Of a DNA stretch of 64,000 nt, positions 19,431-30,894 are shown one piece after another. Source of the DNA: Symbiodinium natans (lineage: Eukaryota > Sar > Dinophyceae > Suessiales > Symbiodiniaceae); contig CAJNDS010002515.1 in the NCBI GenBank assembly GCA_905221605.1, positions 1 to 64,000 of the forward strand. The letters run 5' to 3'. Each line of letters starts with the position of its first letter. Within the stretch, counting starts at the first letter, position 1. Made by a program: the position numbers and the translations under genes. Under the pieces are notes generated by a model. The model searched no databases, was not told the DNA's origin, and worked only from the letters and a program-made list of their open reading frames with translations.

Positions 19431-19489
19431 TTCAGGGTTTACCAGGGTTGCTGCTTATGGAGCTTTGGGGCTTTGTAGATGTTTGTAGG

Positions 19490-20195
19490 TTCAGGGGTCA
19501 ACTGCGCGCGCCTTGATCTCCCCACCCTTGCCGCGGCCACCTCTGCCCATCGCTTCTGGTTCGACCTGACTTCCCAACCGTGAGAGGCGTGACACTTCGT
19601 GGAACTGCGAGCGGTTGCTTGGGTCTGAAGTGTCGTGTTTCGTGCCTTTGGACACAAGAGGCGCAAAGGTGCGCGGCAAGGCAGGCCAATGGCATGAAAG
19701 GGCTCAGTGCGATGGGGCCCGTTCCTATCGAAGCACTCGATACCTAGACCCTATAAAGCTCATCAAGCCTATAAAACCTACAAAGCCTTTCAACCCTCTG
19801 AACCCTCAAAACCTTCTCGACCCTAAACCAAGCACTTGCATCAACCTTCCAACGCCACCTCCTGAAGACATCGGCATCTTCAACCGCCAAACCACTGGCG
19901 CGCACAGTCCGCCATCATCTTACTGGTTCTTGTAGTCGAGAGTTAGGGAAGCGGGGTTTCCTGTAGAGATCCCTTGAAAGGCCTAAACGGGAGGGGCAAA
20001 TACGTCATTCAAGTGCTCTAAGTGCTGCAACTCAGCTTTGGGCAAAAAACTATCCTTTGGGTGTGGGACGGCAGGGTTGCCCAAGCCCCAAACCCTAAAA
20101 GCCATAAAAACCACAAGCCCCCCTCGAAGGTCCCACCCCGTGGCCTCGGGTGCACAGGGGCTTGAAAACCCAAGGGCCGGCGGTGCTTCTCGAGG
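19490..20195. repeat. duplicated block G, copy 1 (nearly identical to 26,130-26,835)
   Basis: It matches the second copy at an offset of 6,640 bases with very few changes. It carries degenerate telomere-like CCCTAAA heptamers (19,745-19,825, 20,091-20,104) facing AGGGTTT-type ones at 19,381-19,460. No gene is supported. Confidence 0.9.
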
Positions 20196-21380
20196 CTGCT
20201 GCTGCTGCGGTGTGGATTTCAGGGATTCCGGGTTCTTGAGTGACGGGACATGCAGGACTTAGGATTGCAGGCAGAATTCAGGGTTGGGGCTGAAGGTTCC
20301 GAGAGGGGGGGCTGCACAACTTAGCGATGTGCAACATGCTACGAGGCTGTGATTTCTGAATCGTTATGATCATGATCTAGCGTTGTCATCCACAAGCAAG
20401 CCAACCTGCCTGCAGATCCTCCGTAGCGCGCGTGATCCAATGACATCGCAACTCTCTTCAAAAACCAAAGCGCGATTTGGTAGAATTGCTCAGAAACCTA
20501 TGATGTCTATGGGGAATATCTGAAAATCTCATATCTCAAGGAACCCAGCATCAGATCTGCGAGGTTTGGGGCGGAATTGGAAACCAGCAATGATGGCATG
20601 CCGCTAGTCTGCCATATCTCCATCATGCTAGACTGGACACTTGCCACTGTTTTTGACGTCCTGACACCGCATCATCCGACTCACACTCAACCATCTGCGA
20701 CTGTGGCATCGCACAGCTTCACAGGTGCTTCACGGGTGCTGTGAAGTTCAGATGCTCCCGCTCACGCCCTTGGAGAGGGCTCTGCTTGCAGTCGTGCCTT
20801 CAGCGGCATCTGGAGGCAGCAGGGTGCCACTTGCTGCTGGGCTGGGAGAAAAGGTCATTGTGGGCATAGTCGGCTGCGGGAATTCGAAGGGTGAAGGCAG
20901 CTCCTCATCCTGCCCTTCAAGCCGTCTGGCTCGCACTTGCTCGCACTTGTTCAGGAGTGGGCAAGGCCCCTGAGAGATCTTTGGACCACTAGAAGTCGTC
21001 CGCCAGCTGCACAGAGTCATAATTTTAGAGCGTGCGGCATCATCTTCCCCACATTCGTGGGCGCAGGCAAGCTTCCTGCTGTGCGTGCATCCGGATGCCT
21101 CGCTGCCCAGTATGCGCGCGTGAACCAGATCATGTCCTCTTGGGAGCCTGGCATCACCTCGATGGCCTCTTTCTGCGCCTCGGTGCTTGGAGCCCTCAGC
21201 AGGAAGCTCGGCCACCCAGCCCGCGTCAATCTGACTCAAGAGCCTTCTGAACTTCTGGCAACGTCGTCCATTCAGTAGGTGGCATGATGGGTGACATGAT
21301 GCAGGAGTTATAGACGAGGCCCACACCAGGGGTGGAGCTTCGCGCCTTGCTATTTATGAGCACAGGCGCGGCTCTGGATT

Positions 21381-21931
21381 TCAGTAGAGTAGAAGAAGGT
21401 GCTTCAAGTCGGGCACGAACTCTTGGAAGCTGGGCGACTGCAAAAACTCTCGCAGCTTCGGCATTACCGATGCATAGGTGCGCCTGGGGTCCTCGTCAAC
21501 TCGCCAGAGCCAGATCAAGTCGTAAACCACGACGCTACAGATGCTAGAAAGGTCCAAGTCCAGAGCTGCGAGGGCGTCTAAGAATCTGACCGTCAGGGAC
21601 ACCCACTTCTGCCGCTGACACTTCGTCATTGAGCGCAGTACCACTTGAAGGTGCACCATGAAATCCAGCACCGCGTCGTAGTTTAGTGGAGACGTTGATA
21701 GGCTCGCTTCAATGAAGCCCAGCATGGTGTTCGCGATCAGCTGCTGCACGTAAGGAAGGGCGCACTCCCCATAAACTAGAAGTGTCCGCAAGGCAGGTGA
21801 GTGCGCAATGTCGTCAGGATCGCGGCACTGCCGAAACAAGCTTCGAAGGTTGTCCTCAACAATGCGGCGCGTGTCACTGGCAGGTAAATGGGTCAATGTA
21901 GCACTGGCCAAGGCCATGCACCAGCGCCCAC
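21381..21931 (-). CDS. terminal exon of duplicated gene, copy B
   Basis: The counterpart of 8,900-9,450, with the same acceptor at 21,932-21,933 and the same stop. Only three residues differ in 178 (Ala to Asp, His to Gln, Arg to His). The frame is fully open and the splice sites are kept, so this copy may be functional if a promoter and 5' exons exist. Confidence 0.7.
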
Positions 21932-22031
21932 CTGAGAGGCTAAGGAGGGATGCTTAGAATTAGGTGAGGCCGACTGCGAACCTTCGGAGCGCCTTTTTGG
22001 AACAATTCTGGAAGAAGCTAACGTCACTAAC

Positions 22032-22131
22032 GCCACTGGCACGCGTCAAGGCCCTCTGCGGCTAAACAGGGCAAGAGGCAATCGAAGAGCTTCTGCTGGC
22101 CGGCATGGTCAGCATCGAAAGCCTCTTGGCT
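22032..22131 (-). CDS. penultimate exon of duplicated gene, copy B
   Basis: The counterpart of 9,551-9,650, with the same 100-base length and GTTAGT donor. The first codon changes from AAC to AGC (Asn to Ser). The phase still joins the terminal exon correctly. Confidence 0.7.
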
Positions 22132-22353
22132 CTTCAGCGCAGTATGCAAGGACACAGTGGCGGTGGACCTGCGCGTGACTCGCAAGACATGTCAAGCTAT
22201 CCCGGAAACACCAAAAAACACCAGGAAACATCGGGAAGCAAGTGACATCTCAAGGCCTAGAATCCCCAGAGCAGATGCCTCTCCAAGCTGCCCATCTCAG
22301 CCACATGTGCCAGCAAAGCCTCAGCTTGCGCAGGGAGGAGGGCAGAGAGACAG

Positions 22354-22457
22354 CAAGAGAGAGAGAGAGAGAGGGAGAGAGGGAGAGGGAGAGAGGGAGA
22401 GAGGGAGGGAGGGAGGGAGAGGGAGGGAGAGAGCGACAGGGAGAGCGACAGAGAGAG
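22354..22457. repeat. expanded GA/GGGA microsatellite
   Basis: A GA run interspersed with GGGA and GGAG, more than twice the length of the copy A allele at 9,874-9,919. Confidence 0.95.
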
Positions 22458-22624
22458 GCGCCACCGAACCTGCCTTCGGGTGTCTCGTCTCACGGGATGT
22501 CGTGCGCCAGCGGAGTATCTCTGGCACCTGGAGGGCGTGCACTCCGACGAAGATGACTCGGCATAGGACATCATAGAACCAATCCTACCAGTGAGCCACG
22601 ACATCCTCGCAACCCTCTCGCAGC

Positions 22625-22786
22625 CCTAGCTGCGTCTTTCAGGCAAGACACAGAAAGGTACTCCAGCAAGTTTGGCCTCAGGCTGCGCAGCAATTCTGAC
22701 ATGCCCAGCAACCCTTGGCTGCAGCTTGGCTGAATGTGGCAAGCAGCTTCGCGGCTTAGCATCACCATGCAAGCCAAGGCAGCCAA
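22625..22786 (-). CDS. internal exon of duplicated gene, copy B
   Basis: The counterpart of 10,076-10,237, with identical residues from the first Met to SCLKDAAR. The donor here reads GCTGCG where copy A has GTTGCG, a GT to GC donor change that dinoflagellate splicing can tolerate. Confidence 0.55.
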
Positions 22787-23044
22787 GGCACATCACGAGC
22801 GCAAAGGGGTTCCAGAGGCACTCGCTGCACTCGACCTGTGCAAGGGATGAGTGCCAACACCCAGCACCCAGGAACCACCTGTTCCCCCACCACATGCCCG
22901 ATGTGGCCTAACACCTCCGCACAAAACCACCTGCAATGTCTGACCACCCCAGAAACGTGCGGAGCCTTGTCGAGGATGAGCGACTGGGCACCAGAAGCCT
23001 GTCCGAGACTCAGACCGAGCGCTGGCTGAAGCCCAGGCACTGCT

Positions 23045-23187
23045 CAACAGAAGCAAGCAAATGCAGCAAATGCCACCGCAGCGAAAAGCATCACAAACTC
23101 ATCTCCACAACTCTGCTGCGTGAACGCTAAAGCCATCAGTGCCTCAACTCCAGAGCCAAGCTGCTCCCAGAGACCTTCATACTCTTC
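23045..23187 (-). CDS. internal exon of duplicated gene, copy B
   Basis: The counterpart of 10,490-10,616, starting after TTCCCAG and encoding VEEYEGLWEQLGSGVEAL. A few changes (for example Glu to Ala in ALEF) and a small insertion near the 3' end distinguish it from copy A. Confidence 0.45.
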
Positions 23188-24849
23188 CACTATGTCTGGG
23201 AACCTCGGAACCAGAAGCGTCGCGAACGCACTTCATGGCTATGTGTCAGACGTATGAGAGGAATGCAAAGCGCACCTTGGGCATTCCACGGAGCCCGCTC
23301 TGACCTTCAGGTGGCTGGCAACGTGAGCTGCACCTGCCCTTTGTGGCACATATAACGGCCGCCTCATCAACGGTGAACGACTGGGCATCGGAATATGCAT
23401 CGGAAGCCTGGTGACAGAACGCAACAATACACAACAGCCGCACACAATCGCTCCTCCCGGGGGAAGCCTCCGGGAGAGGTATGGGAACAAGACCTTTCCA
23501 GATTCTTGGGACTGGTCTGCGCAGTTTGTCATCCCAGCATTGACCCCCCCAGCCATCCCCAGCCCAAGCTGTGCGGTTATACGGAACCAAAGAGAAACAT
23601 CTGTCAACATCAGATGTCTGGAGTCAACCCTGCGAAGCACACGCTTTTACAAGGTTCTCAAGAGACGTTGGGCGCGAGGTCGTCCACAAGCAGTCCACAA
23701 GTGACGAGCTCCAACTCCCCGACGCACCCTATCCTGGTCATCCATCCCCGGTGCTTTTGGACAATGAGGACGCACAATGACAAGTGCATCGGATCGCAAG
23801 ATGGCAATCTACACAGATCATCCACGAGAGGCAATGGGTTCCCCAAAGATCATCTCTCGCGAAAGGACAGGCATTGTTGGTGGTCCGATCCTCCCCTGGT
23901 CGTCCCATCCTGTCCCATCCCGAACAAGACAAGAAGCATGCACGCTTGATGCGCCTCGTTCAGCGAAGAAATGCACGTAGTCCCAGGTGGTGCCTGAGGA
24001 AGCGCCTCTAACAGGATGGAGTTGGATGGACCCAGCTAGGTGCGGACTTGACACGTCAAAACCCCTCAATCCTGTCAAGGCCTCAGGCCTCCTCGTCGTT
24101 GACATCCATCCGGTACATGTGGACCTTCGCCTGGTCAGCTGAGAGCTCGTGCAACTTCCATGCAACTTCGGCGGCTGAAATCTGCATCTCCCCTCCTTGC
24201 GCCGACGGCGCTGCCTCTCCTCTAGACCTTAGCAACGCAGCGCGGGGCTTTTCGATAGATTGGGCCGCGGATCACGGATCAAGGCGGGACAGGACCCTTC
24301 AGGAGATGCCACCTAAAAACAAAACAATTCTTGGCCCGCCACTTGTGGGTGCGGCCAACTTCTCAGGAGTCAAATCGACGTCCTGTCTTGGCAGGAATTC
24401 TGGCACAAACAAAACGGACACTCATACTGGTTCAACCGAAGCTGTGGCCACACTTGCAGCAGCAAAAAGACCTTCCCCGCGCGGAGCATCAAGCCCTCAG
24501 AGCTATTCCTGTTTGCCGCTTGCCCCGCTCCTTTGCTTTGAGGCACCGCAGTGGTGTGCGAGGCTCGTCCTGCCGAGACTGCTGCAGAGAACCCTGTGCC
24601 ACACGACGTCAGCAGCTGATACTGAGCGTACGAACTTTTCACCGAGTTCCTATAAGGCTGAAAGTGCAATTCTGTCACCCTGAAAGGCCTCTAGCACTTC
24701 AGTGCACGAAGGCTCCAAGGAAGTGAACTCGCAGGGCCGCGAGGCCTGAGCACTTGCAGGGCAAACAAGGGACTGGGGTCAGGGAGGCAAAAGAGGCGTG
24801 CTACACCGCCAGCTGAGGCCAAGGCCACGTCCCGGGCCGCAACCTCATG

Positions 24850-25060
24850 GCAAGGTTTGGGAATAGTTGGGAGTAGCTGTCCAAGGGCCAGGACATCTGC
24901 CTGCAGGAGTTCTGTGCGGAAGTTGCGCCACTCCTGGGGAGGGATCATGTGACTGGCCTGAACTTGTTGCAGCAGCGGGCGCCTCCAGCAGGGCCTTCTT
25001 CACCCCTTCTGTCACCTGCCAGGACAAGCGCTTATAACAAGCACTCTTGACATCCCGCAT
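24850..25060 (-). CDS. upstream exon(s) of duplicated gene, copy B
   Basis: The counterpart of 12,290-12,440 (SWQVTEGVKKALLEAPAAAT and PPQEWRNFRTELLQADVLA). Copy B lacks about 30 bases just downstream, so the two copies splice or read differently after this point. Exon limits are unknown. Confidence 0.4.
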
Positions 25061-25189
25061 GGCTCATTCCGCAATCCAAGGCTGGGACTGCTGAAATCAA
25101 GTCCTCCGCCACTGCTGGTTCAGCTGGTCCAGCCTCCAAGGAGTTAGGAAGGGGTGGTACAAGCGCTGTGTGAAAAAGCGCGTGAGAAA

Positions 25190-25412
25190 CAAGCGATGGC
25201 AAAAGCATGCTTGGAAACAAGTGGTGGGTCACGGTACAATAGAAGCGGTACTACACACGCGGTGGGAAACAAGCAGCTGGGATATCTAGGAAATGGTCGG
25301 AAACAAGCGATGGGAAACAAGAGGTGGGAAAGGGAACAAGTCGGAACAAGTGGCGGGAAACAACGACGGCTAACCAGCGATGTCAAACAAGCGTCGGGAA
25401 ACAAGCCATGCA
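25190..25412. repeat. degenerate GGGAAACAAGCG tandem repeat, copy 2
   Basis: A shorter version of 17,505-17,845, directly after the end of duplication copy B, as expected if repeat and gene segment form one duplicated unit. Confidence 0.85.
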
Positions 25413-25442
25413 CAAACTGTCAATAAATATAAGCCAAGGGGG

Positions 25443-26090
25443 ATCTTGGGCCCGCGCTCCCTAACCCACCACCCCCCGCCCCAACCGGCTCCGATCCGCC
25501 ACGCCCTCAACCCTGCCCTTCAACTGCATTAGCCTCGGTACCGTTGCCTTCATCACTGTCAACTCCATTCAAAACATCATAGAAAAGACCGAAGCATTAA
25601 TTCAAGAACAAAATCACATGTAGCAATATGGCGGTACAGCAAGTATATGCCATGTAACCTTTTTCATTCGGTTTATTGTTATGAGAAATGACAATTTTTC
25701 GCTACACTATTAATCATCTGAAACTTTAAAGTAAAGCATCTTATTAACATCTTGGACGTTAGTGTTCATGTAGATGAAAGAATAAGGGGCATGATTCACC
25801 GCTTGTTGATACATCTGATACAATGACCTCTTAACTAACGCCCAGTTTTCATCCAGAAAACTAGTCATTAACTTCATTCGTACTTCAACCTGAAGAGAAA
25901 CAACGCCGATGCGTTCAAACTAATTTTTGGTGCTAATGCATGGTCCCGTGTAGATAGAATAAAGGAGATGGCATTGTGTCTCCATCCAGAGAATAACCCG
26001 TGTAGTAAACTATCTGCAACCCACAAGCGGTTTTAACAGGGTTTACAGAATTTACAGGGTTTATAGGGATTTCAGGGTTTACAAGGTTTA
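25443..26090. repeat. duplicated AT-rich block F, copy 2
   Basis: Homologous to 18,766-19,430. On the minus strand a frame containing FLDENWALVKRSLYQMYQQA continues for about 65 codons before stops. Copy 1 has a stop in place of the Trp. Both are decayed, copy 2 less so. Confidence 0.6.
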
Positions 26091-26129
26091 CTGCTTATGG
26101 AGCTTTGGGGCTTTGTAGATGTTTGTAGG

Positions 26130-27842
26130 ATCAGGGGTCAACTGCGCGCGCCTTGATCTCCCCACCCTTGCCGCGGCCACCTATGCCCATCGCTTCTGGT
26201 TCGACCTGACTTCCCAACCGTGAGAGGCGTGACACTTCGTGGAACTGCGAGCAGTTGCTTGGGTCTGAAGTGTCGTGTTTCGTGCCTTTGGACACAAGAG
26301 GCGCAAAGGTGCGCGGCAAGGCAGGCCAATGGCATGAAAGGGCTCAGTGCGATGGGGCCCGTTCCTATCGAAGCACTCGATACCTAGACCCTATAAAGCT
26401 CATCAAGCCTATAAAACCTACAAAGCCTTTCAACCCTCTGAACCCTCAAAACCTTCTCGACCCTAAACCAAGCACTTGCATCAACCTTCCAACGCCACCT
26501 CCTGAAGACATCGGCATCTTCAACCGCCAAACCACTGGCGCGCACAGTCCGCCATCATCTTACTGGTTCTTGTAGTCGAGAGTTAGGGAAGCGGGGTTTC
26601 CTGTAGAGATCCCTTGAAAGGCCTAAACGGGAGGGGCAAATACGTCATTCAAGTGCTCTAAGTGCTGCAACTCAGCTTTGGGCAAAAAACTATCCTTTGG
26701 GTGTGGGACGGCAGGGTTGCCCAAGCCCCAAACCCTAAAAGCCATAAAAACCACAAGCCCCCCTCGAAGGTCCCACCCCGTGGCCTCGGGTGCACAGGGG
26801 CTTGAAAACCCAAGGGCCGGCGGTGCTTCTCGAGGCTGCTGCTGCTGCGGTGTGGATTTCAGGGATTCCGGGTTCTTGAGTGACGGGACATGCAGGACTT
26901 AGGATTGCAGGCAGAATTCAGGGTTGGGGCTGAAGGTTCCGAGAGGGGGGGCTGCACAACTTAGCGATGTGCAACATGCTACGAGGCTGTGATTTCTGAA
27001 TCGTTATGATCATGATCTAGCGTTGTCATCCACAAGCAAGCCAACCTGCCTGCAGATCCTCCGTAGCGCGCGTGATCCAATGACATCGCAACTCTCTTCA
27101 AAAACCAAAGCGCGATTTGGTAGAATTGTTCAGAAACCTATGATGTCTATGGGGAATATCTGAAAATCTCATATCTCAAGGAACCCAGCATCAGATCTGC
27201 GAGGTTTGGGGCGGAATTGGAAACCAGCAATGATGGCATGCCGCTAGTCTGCCATATCTCCATCATGCTAGACTGGACACTTGCCACTGTTGTTTACGTC
27301 CGGACACCGCATCATCCGACTCACACCCAACCATCTGCGACTGTGACATCGCACAGCTTCACAGTGCTTCACGGGTGCTGTGAAGTTGCCGAGAATCCAT
27401 TCAAGAGTCGCAAATGCTCCCGCTCACGCCCTTGGAGAGGGCTCTGCTTGCAGTCGTGCCTTCAGCGGCATCTGGAGGCAGCAGGGTGCCACTTGCTGCT
27501 GGGCTGGGATAAAACGTCGTGGTCGGCATAGTCGGCTGCGGGAGTTCGAAAGGGTGCAAGTGGCTCCTCATCCTGCCCTTCAAGCCGTCTGGCTCGCACT
27601 TGCTCAGGAGTGGGCAAGGCTGAGACATCTTTGGACCACTAGAAGTCGTCCGCCAGCTGCACAGAGTCATAGTTTTAGAGCGCGCGGCATCATCTTCCCC
27701 ACATTCGTGGGCGCAGGCAACCTTCCTGCTGTACATTGACCTGCATCCGGATGCCTCGCTGCCCAGTATGCGCGCGTGAACCAGATCATGTCCTGGGAGC
27801 CTGGCATCACCTCGATGGCCTCTTTCTGCGCCTCGGGGCTTG
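26130..27842. repeat. duplicated block G copy 2 plus truncated duplication copy C
   Basis: It follows 19,490-21,190 at an offset of about 6,640 bases, almost unchanged to about 27,360, then with small indels. It breaks off at about 27,842, before any of the coding exons. The break is followed by degenerate CCCTACC repeats (27,866-27,945). No gene is supported here. Confidence 0.9.
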
Positions 27843-27865
27843 GATACAGAGCACTGAGCCTGGAT

Positions 27866-27945
27866 TACCCTGAACGACCCTACCCTACCGCCGTCCCTAC
27901 CGCTACCCTACCCGACCGTACCCTGTCACATTCTATCACCCTACA
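27866..27945. repeat. degenerate CCCTACC repeat at a duplication end
   Basis: About ten variants of CCCTACC or ACCCTACCG. It resembles a worn telomere-type or tandem repeat and sits exactly at the truncation of copy C. Confidence 0.65.
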
Positions 27946-28235
27946 TCGTGCACTAGGCACACTTCTGCGTACTACAACCGCCCAGCCTCACTTCAAACTT
28001 CAAGGCTTCTTGTTCTTGGTTTCTAAACTCAGACTCAGAGTGCTTGAAAAAAACTACATGCTCAGGCAAACAGGAATGGGAAGAATGGGTCAAGTCGGTT
28101 TCAGCGACAGGTGGTAACACCTTCTCTTGCAGAGAGCTGGGGCACTGATGGACAGCTTTTTGTGATGATGCACCCGCCCTTCTCAACAACCCCATCTATA
28201 CCCCACTCTGTCCCAGCATACCGAATCCATCCTAA

Positions 28236-28466
28236 TCCGGCCCGGACCATCTCGTTTAGACAAATTATGCGGAACAAAAGGGCCAAAGGAGACTTCGGAT
28301 GGCTCCGGCCCCGGCCCGGACCATCTCGTTAGACAAAATCAAATGAACGGAACAGAAAGGCAAAAAGATGACTCGGATGGCTCTGGCGGGGCTATCTCGT
28401 TTAGACAAACTGAAGAAGAAAAAAAAAAGCAAACGGAGAACTCGGATGGCTCCGGCCCGGACCATC
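28236..28466 (+). repeat. tandem repeat with CCCGGACCATCTCGTTTAGA core, 3-4 units
   Basis: Units of about 70-90 bases carry CCCGGACCATCTCGTTTAGA, an A-rich stretch and CTCGGATGGCTC. An inverted set of about 1.5 units lies at 32,165-32,290. The 28,480-29,200 stretch after it holds no gene I can support. Confidence 0.85.
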
Positions 28467-29200
28467 GGGGTCAACAGCCGCAGGCGATGGCGGTGAGTCC
28501 GCCTGAGGCAGCGCAGACAGCAGCAGCGCATTGGACCCTGATACTCGAGCGGCTACGGCTTCACAATTCGCGCTTGTACTGTCAGGCATGATCGAGCAAG
28601 CTTTGCCCGTGTCCGTCCAAGCGCTTGCTGTCCTGGAGCTTACCTTCGCACACTTGCGTCGCGTTTAACAGTTGCATGGTTGCCCCACTCGAACTACACC
28701 AAGGTATCGATAAGTTTTCAGCTCCACAGAGCAAGTCGCATAACCAGTGACACTTATAGTGCTTCTCAAGATCATCAAACTAGTTTTAGTTGGTCCCCCA
28801 CCCCTCCCCAACGTCACTAATTTCAGCAGAGTATAACCAGTTCTTGCGAGTCGGAAAAATGAGCAACTTCGCCTCCGAGGACTTACACATGGAATCTGCA
28901 ATGATGCATCACAGCATGAGGCGCCAGTGGTCGCGTGCAGCTTCGTTTTGATGATGTTGCAGGCGACAACGTGCACGTGCGTCAGGATGTGCCACAAGCA
29001 CCCTAAACCCTAACTGGTCCTGCAGGTGCCTCGAATCGTACCTGCACTTAGCGGCCGGCTATAGGCAGCGAAACACCCGCCAAGAATCACTTGTAAGCAC
29101 AGCCCCAACAGCTTGTGACAGACTCCATGTTCCAGCTGTGTATCTTTGTACATGTACTTGTACCCAAGCGGGGACGCACCCTGCTTGTGGCACATAGCGT

Positions 29201-29437
29201 CATACAGCCAGCCCGGTTCCGGGAGGCATTGCTCAGCGGACCTTTTGGCGCGCGCCCGACGCCCCCGACGTTGCAGCCATCCTGATCTCCTGGTCCAGTC
29301 AGACCTCCAGATCTAAGCAAAGCAGCAAAGCGTTGCAACCTTCGCCTTTCGATCTCCAGAAGGCCCTGGAACGTCCAGCTGGAGCACAGGTGGCACGAGC
29401 CCGCGCAAAATCAGCCACCTTGTTGCGGGGTCAGAGC
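29201..29437 (+). CDS. plus-strand gene, exon 1 of three seen
   Basis: The frame is open from a stop just before 29,201. The best-supported part is 29,318-29,437 after GATCTAAG, encoding FDLQKALERPAGAQVARARA, and the exon may begin further upstream. The donor GTACAA at 29,438 leaves phase 0. I recognise no family. This and the next two exons are the only convinc­ing plus-strand gene in the window. Confidence 0.55.
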
Positions 29438-29502
29438 GTACAAATGCCCGCATAGAGGCAAGCGCTTCAAGCTTCTTTCACCTTGTGGAAACTGTCGGCT
29501 TC

Positions 29503-29595
<93 letters not shown>

Positions 29596-29752
29596 CAGTA
29601 GCAGTAGTAGTAGTGGTAGTAGTTTTCGTCGTCGTGGTAAACGTAGTCGTAGTCGTAGTCGTAGTCGTCGTCGTAGTAGTAGTCGTCGTCGTCGTTGTCG
29701 TCGTAGTCGTCGTAGTAGTCGTCGTAGTAGTCGTCGTAGTAGTAGTAGTAGT
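29503..29752. repeat. (AGT)n / (CGT)n trinucleotide microsatellite in an intron
   Basis: About 40 perfect AGT units pass into mixed GTC/GTA units. It lies wholly inside the first intron of the plus-strand gene. The Ser, Val or Thr homopolymer frames through it are artefacts. Confidence 0.95.
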
Positions 29753-29793
29753 GCTGGAACTGTCTTCGGCCATCTGGCTTCGTGATCGTCCAG

Positions 29794-29993
29794 GCTTCTG
29801 CATTTCCAAGGATTTATTCAGCCGTGAAAGTCCACTCCGACATCTTTGCCACGGTTGCGCAAGCCTTACCAAACTATGTGAGATCCTCGGCCTGTGAAGC
29901 GGCAGCCGCTCAGGCAAGCGGAGAGTTGAGAAGCTTCTCGCTGCTGCCTTCTCAGAATGATTTCGCCGCGCTGCATGCGTTTGATCTGTTTGG
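29794..29993 (+). CDS. plus-strand gene, exon 2
   Basis: Two hundred bases after GATCGTCCAG, in phase 0 from exon 1. It encodes YSAVKVHSDIFATVAQALPN, an Ala-rich middle, and SLLPSQNDFAALHAFDLFG. It ends at a GTGAGC donor with two bases of a codon. Amphipathic helices are likely. The function is unknown. Confidence 0.65.
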
Positions 29994-30032
29994 GTGAGCA
30001 TGGGCTCTCAAAAGCAACCACAACTTTTTCAG

Positions 30033-30114
30033 ACAACTTCACAAAGAGGCGTTCTCGTTGGTGATGAGCTGTACCTACTGCTCGTTTTGCATCTTTCTCT
30101 GCACAGAGACTTAG
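30033..30114 (+). CDS. plus-strand gene, exon 3 (terminal)
   Basis: It starts after ACTTTTTCAG and supplies the third base of the split codon (GGA), then QLHKEAFSLVMSC and a Cys/Phe-rich tail to a TAG at 30,112-30,114. A GT inside (AGCTGTACC) could instead be a further donor, so the end is less certain than the start. Confidence 0.55.
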
Positions 30115-30239
30115 CACATGCACCTGCAGTCACGCGACCAAGACGACTGGACCAAAACCGGAAGCAGGTTCGAACTCGAGAGTGAGTAGCCTTCCAGGGC
30201 AGTCTTAGTGTGCTGGCAAACTCTAAGCGACGACAGATT

Positions 30240-30410
30240 CAAAGCCAAATTCAGCTTTCCTGCCGACCACCCCCCCGCCCCCCCCCCCTGCCTTGTGGGA
30301 CCCCCTATTGCTTGGAGGAGCTGCAAACCGATGCCATTTTGAGGGGGGGGCTGCAAAAGGCACGATTTTGACTTTTTGGGTTTCCTTCCTGGACCCCCCC
30401 CCCCCGGGAC
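30240..30410. repeat. C- and G-runs
   Basis: Runs of 7-12 C (for example 30,394-30,405) and one of 8 G. They could form G-quadruplex or i-motif structures. No gene is seen from 30,120 to 30,980. Confidence 0.85.
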
Positions 30411-30842
30411 CCTTCTGGAACCCGCCTACAATTTCTGAACCCTTCCTCCCCTATTTTTGAGGCCTTTCCCCAGAAACCAAGCGTTTACAATTCATCGGCA
30501 ACTAAAGTGGGTACTAAATCGCCGCATCTTCAATATGTAGTATTTGTATCATATTTAAGAAAAGGGAATTTGGGATCATTTAGATTGGTGGGACATGCAC
30601 ACTGCCGACGGGGGGTGCTAGAGGCCTGCGAAGGCCGAAAAAGCACGAAAGCGGAGACGTTCCAACTCAGCACAGGAATGAGCTCAGTGGGTGAGTAAGC
30701 GAAACGGGTAGATTATAGAAAAAAGAGCAGAGAGATTCCAACCAAAAACGGATAAACCACCAGGAGAAGAATAAGGTAGAGCAGAGGGCTTGGCAATTCG
30801 GGATGCACGTCGGAACCTTGCGCGGGCCATGGTCGGTGGGCG

Positions 30843-30894
30843 AGGTTCCGACCTGGCATCCCCTTTAATTACAAGCGACGCCAGGTCGGAACCT
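30843..30894. repeat. 15-bp perfect inverted repeat beside a CCCCAACCC tract
   Basis: AGGTTCCGACCTGGC at 30,843-30,857 pairs with 30,880-30,894 across 22 bases. It is followed by a 60-base C-rich tract of CCCAACCC and ACCCAAACCCC type (30,895-30,956), whose other strand has many G-triplets. Confidence 0.85.

Larger units (their letters stand above)
20195..25146. repeat. segmental duplication copy B
   Basis: Parallel to copy A (7,785-12,547) and, in its first kilobase, to copy C (26,835-27,842). Indels against A include an expanded GA run, a 40-base gain near 20,830-20,870 and small losses near 24,890. It carries a second copy of the minus-strand gene's 3' exons. Confidence 0.9.

Noticed and set aside
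29411-30001. 196-codon minus ORF with a poly-Thr core
   Set aside because: The Thr tract is the (AGT)n microsatellite read on the other strand, inside an intron of the plus-strand gene.
30150-30190. tRNA-like GGTTCGAACTC box
   Set aside because: There is no matching A box or cloverleaf arms around it.
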